Below, piece after piece: positions 8,303 through 16,395 of a stretch of 64,000 bases of DNA. Position numbers and translations under genes: made by a program. A model generated the notes under the pieces. It did no database searches. It worked only from the letters and a program-made list of their open reading frames with translations, and was not told where the DNA came from. The stretch covers positions 496,001 to 560,000 of the forward strand of contig NZ_CP019605.1 of the NCBI RefSeq assembly GCF_001997295.1. The letters are read 5' to 3'. Origin of the DNA: Tessaracoccus flavus (GTDB lineage Bacteria > Actinomycetota > Actinomycetes > Propionibacteriales > Propionibacteriaceae). Each line of letters opens with the position of its first letter. Positions within the stretch are counted from its first letter, which is position 1.

Positions 8303-9765
8303 TGTGGAAGGCACTGGCCGCGATCGGGGCGGCGCTGACGGTGCCGCTGGCACCGATCCTCGTGTTCGCCGGCGCCCTGACCGGTCCCCAGGTCCAGACC
8401 CAGACAATCAGCGCCACGTGCGCCGGCTGGGCCGGCGACACCCCGGTCGGCATCGAGTTGGATGCGGGGCAGATGAACCGCGCCGCCCTCGTCTACGCGG
8501 CGGCCCTCGAGACCGGTGTCGGGGCGGCGGGTGCGGTGGTCGGGATCGCGACCGCGATGCAGGAATCGTTCCTCGGCGCCCACCCGGCCGCGGCCACACC
8601 GAATGAGGATGGGGATGTCGGCCTGTTCCAGCAACGCTCCCTGGTCGGCTGGTACGCCGACGGCACCACCCAACAAGAGAACCTCCAGATCCTCGCCGAC
8701 GACGCCTACCAGGCCCGCACCTTCTACCTCGGCCACACCACCCTCAGCGGATGGCACATCCCCGGCCTCACCGACATCGACGGCTGGCAGCACATGACGG
8801 TCGCCCAGGCGGCGCAGGCGGTGCAGGTGTCGGCCTACCCCGACGCCTACGCCAAGCACGAAGGGATCGCCCGCAGCCTCGTCGCGCTGTTCGCCGGCCA
8901 ACCCGCAGGCCTCGCCAACTGCGGCCCGGTGGATCCGAGCCTGGACTGTGCCCCGACGGGAATGGCGTCCGAGCAGGGCCAGACCCCCGACGCGCTGCGC
9001 GTGATGCGCTGCATCCACAGCCGATGGCCTCAGATCCGGTCGCTGCTCGGCGTCCGCCCCGGCGACCCGAAAGATCACGGGACCGGTCGCGCCGTCGACG
9101 TGATGATCCCCAACTACTTCTCCCCAGCCGGCATCACGCTCGGCACGGAGATCGCGGAATGGGCCCGCGCCAACGCCGCCGCCCTCGGCGTCACCTACAT
9201 CATCTGGCGCGAACACCTCTGGTCCACCGCCCGCGCCGACGAAGGGTGGCGACGCTGCGGCCAGACCGCGTCCTGCTACACCGGCCCCGACCCGTCGGCC
9301 GCCCACCTCGACCACGTCCACATCTCCGTCCACGGCACCCAAGGAACCGGCACCACCAGCGCTGCTGTGGGCTCGGTGGTGCTGCCCGTCGACCAGTACC
9401 GACTCACCTCCCGCTTCGGCGACACCGGACCCCGATGGAAGAAGGCCCACACCGGACTCGACTTCGCCGCCCCCACAGGCACCCCCATCAAAGCCGTCAC
9501 CGACGGCACCATCACCCGTGCCGGCCCCGCCGGCGCCTACGGCAACCTCACCACCCTCACCACCGCCGATGGCACCGTCATCTACTACGCCCACCAATCC
9601 ACCACCATGGTCCGGGTCGGCCAGAGAGTGACCGCCGGGACCGTGATCGGAAGGGTCGGCGCCACCGGGAACGTCACCGGACCCCACCTCCACCTGGAGG
9701 TCCGCGTCGGCGGTATCCCGACCGATCCTGACCGCTGGTTCCGCAGCCGAGGAATCACCCCATGA
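8302..9765 (+). CDS. Three-domain cell-wall hydrolase of the conjugation system
   Basis: An exported 487-residue enzyme that should open peptidoglycan for the transfer channel (the VirB1/TcpG role). After an N-terminal signal or anchor (residues 1-30) come a lysozyme-like transglycosylase domain with AMQESFLG (about 90-97), a central domain with DHGTGRAVDVMIPNYF and HLDHVHISVH, the type that often follows such domains in actinobacterial hydrolases, and a C-terminal M23 endopeptidase with HTGLDFAAPTGTPI and HLHLEVR zinc motifs. Both ends are coupled by overlaps (TGATG before, ATGA after). The three modules in one chain are unusual but not unique. Confidence 0.83.
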   Translation: MWKALAAIGAALTVPLAPILVFAGALTGPQVQTQTISATCAGWAGDTPVGIELDAGQMNRAALVYAAALETGVGAAGAVVGIATAMQESFLGAHPAAATPNEDGDVGLFQQRSLVGWYADGTTQQENLQILADDAYQARTFYLGHTTLSGWHIPGLTDIDGWQHMTVAQAAQAVQVSAYPDAYAKHEGIARSLVALFAGQPAGLANCGPVDPSLDCAPTGMASEQGQTPDALRVMRCIHSRWPQIRSLLGVRPGDPKDHGTGRAVDVMIPNYFSPAGITLGTEIAEWARANAAALGVTYIIWREHLWSTARADEGWRRCGQTASCYTGPDPSAAHLDHVHISVHGTQGTGTTSAAVGSVVLPVDQYRLTSRFGDTGPRWKKAHTGLDFAAPTGTPIKAVTDGTITRAGPAGAYGNLTTLTTADGTVIYYAHQSTTMVRVGQRVTAGTVIGRVGATGNVTGPHLHLEVRVGGIPTDPDRWFRSRGITP

Positions 9766-10301
9766 CCCCACCCCCCACCCGCCTCCTCACCGCAGTGCTC
9801 GCCGCGCTGCTGCTCGCCGGCTGCAGCGACACGCCGACACAGGCACCCACCCCACACTCGACCACGCCTGCTTCCCACCCAGTCACCTCGCCGGCATCGG
9901 TGGGGGAGAGCGACCCAGCCGAGGGCTGGGTGGGCGCCGACGAACTCGACACCACCCAGCCTTCGATGGAGGCGGATCGCCACGACCCGCCCGAGGATGC
10001 CCAGATCGCTTCGGCGGTCACCGCGGCCACCGCGTTCGTCGTCGGCTGGTTGACCGCCGACCAGCAGCTCCGGCGTCAGCGCCTCGAGGGTGTGGCTGCG
10101 GAGGCGCTGATCGCCGCCTTCGACGACCCCCGCTTCACCCCCGCCGCCGGCACCCAGCACGGCCCAGCCCATGTCGTCGAAGCCGATCAGATGCAGATCA
10201 CCACCCGCCACCGCCTCGACACCGGCACAGTCGTCGACGTCACCCTCATCCTCGACCCCGACAGCACACATGGCTGGATCGCCATCGCCATCACCCCCTG
10301 A
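9762..10301 (+). CDS. Lipoprotein of the conjugation operon
   Basis: A 179-residue lipoprotein: the signal sequence ends in the lipobox LLLAGC, so the cysteine near residue 22 would be lipidated and the protein held outside the membrane. A Thr/Pro-rich linker follows, then a domain of about 110 residues that could be NTF2-like. It overlaps the hydrolase stop by ATGA and is the last gene before two hairpins, so it ends the first transcription unit. Specific function unknown. Confidence 0.65.
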   Translation: MTPPPTRLLTAVLAALLLAGCSDTPTQAPTPHSTTPASHPVTSPASVGESDPAEGWVGADELDTTQPSMEADRHDPPEDAQIASAVTAATAFVVGWLTADQQLRRQRLEGVAAEALIAAFDDPRFTPAAGTQHGPAHVVEADQMQITTRHRLDTGTVVDVTLILDPDSTHGWIAIAITP

Positions 10302-10408
10302 CAAGCCCACCCAACCGAGCTGTGGGTGGCTCGCGGCGCACGAAGGGCAGCCGATGGTAGGTATCCGGGCCCCGCCGAGCCGGGTAACGTGCTGCACACA
10401 CCCAAAGC

Positions 10409-10476
10409 GGTGTCGACGTCCATCGACACCATCCAGCCGGAAGCCTCCAGCGACCCCCCATCGCCGGAGGCTTCCG
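10409..10476 (+). terminator. Two hairpins ending the first conjugation operon
   Basis: The first hairpin pairs GGTGTCGA (10409-10416) with TCGACACC (10423-10430). The second pairs CGGAAGCCTCC (10438-10448) with GGAGGCTTCCG (10466-10476) around a 17-nt loop. There is no U-run, as is usual for many actinobacterial terminators. They lie in the 275-bp gap between the lipoprotein gene and the coupling-protein genes, so a bidirectional or attenuating role is possible too. Confidence 0.55.
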
Positions 10477-10576
10477 TGTACCCGGACCAGGACGACAAGT
10501 CCCGTGATCGACAAACACGGCCCGACTCTGCCGACCGTCACGCTGTGGGCCCGCTTGGTCCGGGTTGGTAGGGGGT

Positions 10577-11017
10577 ATGACTGATTCGCAGCATGAGGAC
10601 GGCTACGCCTGGACGTGGGAACCCGCCGTCGGCATCCTCACTACCGTCGCCCTTTTGGCCGTGGTGGCGGTCCAGGTCGGCCGCAGCCTTACCCTCGCCG
10701 CGGCCGGTGCCGGCTGGCACTGGCCACCGTTGGCCGTCCTGGTCCCCAGCAGCTGGGGCATCCTCACCGGCAACCTCCACGCCGGCCTCACCACCCACGG
10801 CACTGACGCCGTCTGGGTGGCGTGGGCGATCGCCGCGGCAGTGTTCATCGCCGGCCTCACCGCCGCCATCGTCCTCGCGTTGCGGGTCACGGCCGGCCGC
10901 CGCTTCAAGGGCATGGCGACCACCGGGCAGGCCGAACAGCTCCTCGGCCTGGGCCGGCTCCGCGCGAACCGGGCCGTGATCCGCCCCGACCTCTGCAGGA
11001 AGGGCCACCGGCGATGA
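10577..11017 (+). CDS. Membrane subunit paired with the coupling ATPase
   Basis: A 146-residue protein with membrane helices near residues 16-42, 47-65 and 78-104, ending in a basic cytoplasmic tail (GRRFKGMATTGQAEQLLG). VirD4/TraG coupling proteins normally carry such an N-terminal membrane part followed by the segment GMATTGQA; here both are encoded separately and the gene overlaps the ATPase start as ATGA. The ATG at 10577 follows a GGGGG ribosome-binding stretch. It probably tethers the ATPase to the membrane. Confidence 0.65.
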   Translation: MTDSQHEDGYAWTWEPAVGILTTVALLAVVAVQVGRSLTLAAAGAGWHWPPLAVLVPSSWGILTGNLHAGLTTHGTDAVWVAWAIAAAVFIAGLTAAIVLALRVTAGRRFKGMATTGQAEQLLGLGRLRANRAVIRPDLCRKGHRR

Positions 11018-12453
11018 GGGGCCGGTTTGAGCCCACAGCGGTGGGGTGGCGGATCGGGACCAGCAAGGTGCCGGTCGGGGTGGCGTTGTGGCAGCCGTGG
11101 GACCGCACTGCCGGGGTCATCGGCCCCCAAGGATCGGGCAAGACCCTCGACATCCTCACACCGGCATTGCTCCAGGCCCCCGGCGCGGCGCTGGTCACCC
11201 TCACCAAACCCGACGACCTCCTCCTCACCCTCGCCACCCGCCAAGCCAGAGGCCCGGTGGCGGTACTCGACCCGTTCGGCGCCGCGCCAGGGTTGCCGGA
11301 GCTGATCTGGGACCCGATCGACGGCTGCGTCGACGCGACGGTGGCGGAGAAGCGCGCCAAAGCGTTCTGCGCCGGCACGCTGGGCAGCGGGGGAGACGGG
11401 GCCGACTCGGCCGCCCGCTTCTACGCCGCCGAAGCCGCGAAAGTCATCCAGTGCTACCTCCACGCCGCAGCACTCGCCGGCTACACACTCAACGACGTCC
11501 TCGAATGGTCCGCCAACCCCCGCACCGCCACCCTCCCCAGTGAGATCCTGCGCTCGCACCCGATGGCGGAACCGAACTGGTCCGGACTCCTCACCGGCGC
11601 CGTCAGCAACACCGACGAACGCACCGCCGGCAACACCAAATCCACCGTCGACCAAGCACTGGCCCTCTTCGCCACCCGAGCCCGCCGAGAACGCTGCGTC
11701 CCCAGCGACGGCCGCCCAGCCGTCGACATCGCCGACCTCATCCGCCGGAACGGCACCATCTACCTGCTCGGCCGAGAAGACCCCTACGTCTCCGCGTCAC
11801 CGCTCATGACCGCGGTCGCCGAGCACGTCCTCGACACCGCCCTCCAGCTCGCGAACGAGAGTGGGTTCGGCCGGTTGTGTCCGCCGATGCTGGCCTGCCT
11901 GGATGAGTTGCCCTCCACGGCCCCGCTGCCGACTCTTGCGACGCGGATGGCGAATGAGCGGGCGTTGGGGATCTCGTTCATCTGGGCCTCCCAGACCTGG
12001 GCGCAGCTGACCCGCATCTTCGGGGAACAGCAGGCCCGTGCGATCAAGGACCTCACCAACTCCCTGATCATCTTCGGAGGCTCCAAAGACGCCGGCTTCA
12101 ACCGAGAGATCAGCGACCTCCTCGGCACCCGCCGCATCACCCGCCGCAACCACCAACACGGCGGACACGGCTCGATCTCCACCCACGGCGAAGACACCCC
12201 CGTCATCCGCCCCGAACAGCTCCGCGAACTCCCCGCCCGTACCGCGCTGGTCGTGGCCGAGAACGGGAAACCCATCCTCGCCACCCTCCACCGCGCCATC
12301 GACGGCAAACCCGGCAAACACCTCCTCGACCAGCAGCGCCAAGCCCGCCGCCTCCTCACCACATCCGAGGGTGCGGCTCCCCATCCGATGACGGCGGGGG
12401 AGAAGACCGCGCTGGCTCACTCCTACTCCCGCCAACTCGGCCTCACCGACTAG
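11014..12453 (+). CDS. VirD4/TraG-like coupling ATPase (soluble)
   Basis: A 479-residue ATPase that would recruit the DNA-protein substrate to the T4SS. Walker A is IGPQGSGKT (about residues 36-44), Walker B LACLDE (about 292-297), and ISFIWASQTWAQL matches the motif after Walker B in TraG/TraD proteins. No membrane helix is present; the upstream overlapping gene supplies it. A relaxase gene usually sits nearby, but none is found in this window. The start was placed at the ATGA overlap rather than at an upstream in-frame start. Confidence 0.8.
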   Translation: MRGRFEPTAVGWRIGTSKVPVGVALWQPWDRTAGVIGPQGSGKTLDILTPALLQAPGAALVTLTKPDDLLLTLATRQARGPVAVLDPFGAAPGLPELIWDPIDGCVDATVAEKRAKAFCAGTLGSGGDGADSAARFYAAEAAKVIQCYLHAAALAGYTLNDVLEWSANPRTATLPSEILRSHPMAEPNWSGLLTGAVSNTDERTAGNTKSTVDQALALFATRARRERCVPSDGRPAVDIADLIRRNGTIYLLGREDPYVSASPLMTAVAEHVLDTALQLANESGFGRLCPPMLACLDELPSTAPLPTLATRMANERALGISFIWASQTWAQLTRIFGEQQARAIKDLTNSLIIFGGSKDAGFNREISDLLGTRRITRRNHQHGGHGSISTHGEDTPVIRPEQLRELPARTALVVAENGKPILATLHRAIDGKPGKHLLDQQRQARRLLTTSEGAAPHPMTAGEKTALAHSYSRQLGLTD

Positions 12454-12470
12454 ACAAGGGATCTGCCCCG

Positions 12471-13037
12471 ATGACTCACCTGCTGGAGCCGTTTCCCGAA
12501 CCCTCGGAGCGGATGCTCGCTGCCCTGGTCGATCTCGCGATCCTCGCCCGCGGGGGAGACGCCGCCGAGGCGATCATGGCCACCGGCGAGATCCTGCCCC
12601 GACTCTGGGACATCACTTCGATCGCCGACCCCGATCTGCGTCTGGACACCTGGCAGTGGCTCGACGCCTTCGTGATCTGGCTCAACACCCAACACGCCTG
12701 GTACTCCGCAGACCACACCCCGGCCTGCTGGCCCGAACACCCAGGTTTGGTCCGCGAACTTGGCACCCTCGCCGCGATGCGCTACCAAGCCGGGGAAGCC
12801 ACCAGCCCCATGGCGCTCGAGGAATGGCACCGCTACACACTGCCCGGCTACCTCGACCGCACCCGCGACCAACGCCGAGCCTGCGACGAGAAACACCAAC
12901 CCTGGCCCGGGAGAGCCGCCCACACCCGCCACGCGGATGGGGCGGCGCGGCGCCGGCACCTCTTCGATGAGGATGTCGACCGGACGCCTGACGCCGAGGA
13001 CACGCTCGCCCTCTGGCGTCTTCCTGTCCGTTTGTGA
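12471..13037 (+). CDS. Accessory conjugation-region protein (DUF4913-like)
   Basis: A 188-residue soluble protein 17 bp downstream of the coupling ATPase. The segment CWPEHPGLVRELGTLAAMR followed by EEWHRYTLPGYLDR resembles the W-x-HP-x-x-V-x-x-L pattern of DUF4913-type proteins found in actinobacterial mobile elements. The C-terminus is basic and Arg-rich and may be altered, since the last 25 residues look less protein-like. Function unknown; probably a transfer accessory factor. It converges on the minus-strand defence operon. Confidence 0.5.
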   Translation: MTHLLEPFPEPSERMLAALVDLAILARGGDAAEAIMATGEILPRLWDITSIADPDLRLDTWQWLDAFVIWLNTQHAWYSADHTPACWPEHPGLVRELGTLAAMRYQAGEATSPMALEEWHRYTLPGYLDRTRDQRRACDEKHQPWPGRAAHTRHADGAARRRHLFDEDVDRTPDAEDTLALWRLPVRL

Positions 13038-13162
13038 GCCCGAGCGTGACAAGGGGCTTTCCGGCGGCTGCTGCCCTTTCCTGTCGTGATGGGGGTTCAC
13101 TGGTCTCTATTCGCCGATAGGGCTGAGCGGCGCCGATACGCGTATGGGTCCATCGGGCCTTG

Positions 13163-13993
13163 TCATGAGTCCAGGAGCATTCCGGCGAGGAGTGCTGTGG
13201 CTCGTGCCACAAGGCGGCCCTCTGCTGCTGAGAGTCGACCGGAGCGTCGCGGTTCGTCGGGGCGTCCGTGGCCGGTGCCGGCGTCATTGCGCAGTCGGTT
13301 GACGGCCACACCCAGCAGGAAGAGGCACTGTTGAACCTGCTTGTGGGGGTTCGGGTGGAGTTGGGTGGTGAGGTCTGGTGCGATTTCCAACCCTAGGGCG
13401 GTGAACGCGGCCGCAAGGGTCACGGGGTAGCTTCCCGCGTGACCGCCGACAGGATAGTGACCGTGTCTGTCTTGGAGCACATGGCGGGCGGCTGCCTCGT
13501 CGAGTTCCTTCCCTGTGCCGATCTGAAGTGGGGCATCGTCGGGGTTGAGGTTCACGCGGTTGACGTATGCCCGCAGGACATCGGTGAGTTCTGTGCCGGT
13601 GAGGTTGTCGATCACCGTTGGGTGGAGGATTCCCCCGGATGTCAGCGTGTATCCGGCTCGGCTGAGAGCTTCCTGGAGGCGTGTGATCTTGTCGCTGCCT
13701 GCATGGTTGTCGAGGGTGGTGGTGAACATGCCATCCGCGCGCATGAGGTCGACCAGGTGTCTGCAGAGTTGCAGTCCCGCGGCTGGGTCGTGGTCCGCGG
13801 CGTAGGTCATGATCTGCCTGATCCGTTTGGTCTTGCCGATGGCGGAGCCTTCTGGTGAACGGCCTGATGGGGCTGGGTCTCCGGCCTGCAGGTGGGAGCG
13901 TTCAACTGCGCGATCCAGCTCGTCGTGAGAGGGTCCCTGGCCGCGTTCAAAGAAGCTCCCGAGCACGGAGCCGATCTCGATCAAACTCATCAT
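13163..13993 (-). CDS. Abi_C-type abortive infection family protein
   Basis: A 276-residue protein whose C-terminus carries AVNRLRNDAGTGHGR near residue 240, the conserved pattern of the Abi_C domain (LRN....G.GHGR) in abortive-infection proteins. The N-terminal half is of unknown fold. AGAAGGA lies just before the start; there are two adjacent ATG codons (13993 and 13990). It begins 6 bp after the stop of the XRE-ImmA/IrrE gene, so the two are one operon. A phage-defence or toxin role is inferred from domain and context. Confidence 0.65.
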   Translation of the reverse strand: MMSLIEIGSVLGSFFERGQGPSHDELDRAVERSHLQAGDPAPSGRSPEGSAIGKTKRIRQIMTYAADHDPAAGLQLCRHLVDLMRADGMFTTTLDNHAGSDKITRLQEALSRAGYTLTSGGILHPTVIDNLTGTELTDVLRAYVNRVNLNPDDAPLQIGTGKELDEAAARHVLQDRHGHYPVGGHAGSYPVTLAAAFTALGLEIAPDLTTQLHPNPHKQVQQCLFLLGVAVNRLRNDAGTGHGRPDEPRRSGRLSAAEGRLVARATALLAGMLLDS

Positions 13994-13999
13994 GTCCTT

Positions 14000-15196
14000 C
14001 TAGTGCTGACGGTTACGAGGCAGATGGACCACCTCTGCGAGTTGTTGCGGTGGTGTCTGAGCCGGCTCAGGGTCCTGCGGGCGGCGATCGAGCCGAATCA
14101 CCGTAGAAGCGTCGTTGGCCCACGTCGTCCAGCTGGCTACGTAGCGGGCGTCTAGTCCGTGGTGGGCGGCGGCGAGGTGGATGCTGTGGTGCAGGTCTGT
14201 GCGTGGGAAGGCCTTGGAGAGTGCCTTGGTCAACCAGATGGCGGTTTCGGCGGACACTTCGACGGGCTCGTTGCGGTTCCAGCCTCGCGCGGAGATCTGA
14301 CGGTAGAGGCTGCGCGCGTGGTCGTCGTCGATCACTTCCAGCTGACGGAACCGGGTGACCAGCATCTTGATCGCAACTCCCCAGGTCATCTTCAACCTCT
14401 GCAGGGCCCCGAGAGTGACGCGTCCCCCAGCCGATGTGTGCCAGTCGTCCAGGAGGGGTGCGGCGGGCGTGAGGAACGCGGCGGCGAATCGGTGGGCCTG
14501 ATTCTCCAGCCTCTTGGCCTCGTCAGGGGTACGCGGCGGTGCCAGCTCCGAGTGCATCGCCAGGTGACCGATCTCGTGGGCGACGGTGAACCGCTGACGG
14601 TCACCAGGAACCCCGGTGCGCCCCGGGCCAGCGACCCGGACGAACGGCCGCCCGTCGATCCGCTGAGACAACCCGAGATGCCTGCCCAGCTCTGAGTCCA
14701 TCGGCAACACGGTGCACCCGACGCGTTCAGCGGCTCGAATGACGTTGCGGACGACACCGCCTTCGGGGATCTCCGCCGCAGCCCGCACTTCCCCGGCGAA
14801 CTCCTCAATCGCGTCCTCGTCGTTCGGGTCACCGACCATCAGAGGAAGGCTGTCGGGGACACGATGCAGCCCGACACCATCGATGAACTCGTAAGCCACC
14901 AGATTGTCGGCCAGCACACTGTCGACCACTTTCGCGGAAGCATCGGCGTAGGCACGGAGCCACGGCCTAGTCGACACGCCGTCGAACCCGGAGCGGCTCA
15001 GGTAGTGGGTCGTGCACCCCAGACGATCGGCCAATGCTCTGAGCAGTCCCTCGTCCGGCGCGAGTCGACCGGTCTCCAGCTTCGACACCACAGCGTTGCC
15101 AGCCATGCCGAGCTGACGGCTCAGCTCGGTTTGGGAGAGGCCGGTGGCAACCCTCAGACGACGCACTCGTTCTCCCACCGAGGCGCTGTCAATCAC
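14000..15196 (-). CDS. XRE-family HTH fused to ImmA/IrrE metallopeptidase
   Basis: A 398-residue protein with an N-terminal helix-turn-helix (residues 8-62: VRRLRVATGLSQTELSRQLG) and an ImmA/IrrE zinc peptidase domain with AHEIGHLAMHSE (HEIGH at 207-211) and the downstream AHRFAAAFL helix. Proteins of this kind bind operator DNA and cleave a repressor or toxin in response to a signal, as ImmA does for ImmR in ICEBs1. The start is GTG at 15196, overlapping the previous stop as GTGA. It may control the adjacent Abi_C-type gene or the element itself. Confidence 0.82.
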   Translation of the reverse strand: MIDSASVGERVRRLRVATGLSQTELSRQLGMAGNAVVSKLETGRLAPDEGLLRALADRLGCTTHYLSRSGFDGVSTRPWLRAYADASAKVVDSVLADNLVAYEFIDGVGLHRVPDSLPLMVGDPNDEDAIEEFAGEVRAAAEIPEGGVVRNVIRAAERVGCTVLPMDSELGRHLGLSQRIDGRPFVRVAGPGRTGVPGDRQRFTVAHEIGHLAMHSELAPPRTPDEAKRLENQAHRFAAAFLTPAAPLLDDWHTSAGGRVTLGALQRLKMTWGVAIKMLVTRFRQLEVIDDDHARSLYRQISARGWNRNEPVEVSAETAIWLTKALSKAFPRTDLHHSIHLAAAHHGLDARYVASWTTWANDASTVIRLDRRPQDPEPAQTPPQQLAEVVHLPRNRQH

Positions 15197-15824
15197 GAGT
15201 TCACCCCCAACAGGCCGGGAAGCATCCCCCGACCGACCAGGCTGTCGTCATCGAAACCAGGAAGCTGGTCCTCGGCATCGGAGAGGAACCGCCCACCATC
15301 GCGCGAGGATGTCGGCCCCAATGAGACATGGGGCCCCAATAGGAGGTGCCCCACCCGCGAGGCGGTGGACCCCAGAATCTCGGCGACGAACACTTCATCG
15401 ATCGTGCGCAGCGGCGTGACCGTGTATCCCAGGACCCACTGCTCCTCCCGGATCAAAGAGTCAGCATCGATGGCTGGCTTCAACAGGTTCGAATTGGCAC
15501 CCATCAGCATCTCGAACTCTCCGGTCTCCTCACTCCTGGTGGCCTTCTTCACTCGGTACCGGCGGTACACGTCCTCGTCGCACCACACCAGATCCCACCC
15601 CCGAACGTCGAGGCAGGAGGAAGTCCAACCAGAGCCCCGCATCGACGGGCACCGTGGAGCACAAGGCTTCGAACCATCTCACCGGCGATATGCTCCGTCT
15701 CGCTGTACGCCGGGTGACGATCCAACGCCGCCTGAATGGTGTGCGTATGGCACTCCACCTCGTCACGGATGGCCTCTGCCACCGCGTGCAGACCGTCCAG
15801 TTCATCGACACACAGCTCACCCAT
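15193..15824 (-). pseudogene. First gene of the defence operon, apparently frameshifted
   Basis: Two frames overlap by 94 bp. Residues from an ATG at 15824 read MGELCVDELDG to about 15650, then stay open to 15549 with Arg/Gly-rich, unlikely sequence. A second frame from about 15642 reads GWDLVWCDEDVYRRY onward to the stop at 15193, which overlaps the next GTG as GTGA. A one-base change in the run near 15635-15640 would join them into one soluble protein of about 210 residues. No family was recognised. Either a sequencing error or a real inactivation; two overlapping genes are less likely. Confidence 0.5.
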
Positions 15825-15984
15825 CGCGAAATACTATTCGAGCAGATGCTACATGTCCAGGGGGGTGCCCCAGATCAGGGCCTCAAGGAGGGACTGACTT
15901 TCGGCCAGAGTTTCGGCTTGTGGGGCCGCGAGTGACCCGGGGCGCATGTGATACTACGGCTGTCGTTCTCGCTGGGGGTGCGGT

Positions 15985-16395
15985 GTGGTCGGCGCATTGC
16001 CGCGTCGGGGTTGGGGGAGTGTCGCGGTGGCTGGCTCGTTGGTGCGTGGGTTGTGGTTGGCGGTGTCGGTGGCGTTGATCACTGGGTTGGGTGTCGCGTC
16101 GCCGGCTCGGGCGGATGACCCGGAGGACACGCCGCCGGCGGCCGATGTGGTGGTGCGGCCGGATTGGGTCTCAGCGTCGGTGACTGCGCGCGCGTCGGGT
16201 GTGCGGGTGGAGGTGTTGTCGGAGCGTTCGGAGACCACGCAGGTGTTCGTGAACGCGGATGGCACTGTGGTGGAGGAGACGGCGTTCGCGCCGGTGCGGT
16301 TCCGCGACGAGGCGGGCTCGGAGGGGTGGCGTGAGATCGACACCACTCTGGTCGCGGCGGGGGATGGGTCTGTGTCGCGGTGTCGCTGGATATGA
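15985..16395 (+). pseudogene. N-terminal piece of RHS protein with signal peptide
   Basis: A 136-codon frame with a GTG start (15985, or 16024 in the same frame) encodes a signal peptide ending near SPARA|DD and then a segment (TTQVFVNADGTVVEE, FRDEAGSEGWREIDTTLV) typical of the N-terminus of actinobacterial secreted RHS/YD proteins. It runs out of frame into the main RHS gene at about 16380. Several hundred residues usually found between this segment and the next domain are missing, so an internal deletion with frameshift is likely. Confidence 0.6.

Noticed and set aside
8014..9771. 585-codon minus-strand frame opposite the wall hydrolase
   Set aside because: Glycine- and valine-rich shadow of the sense gene, no start signals or motifs.
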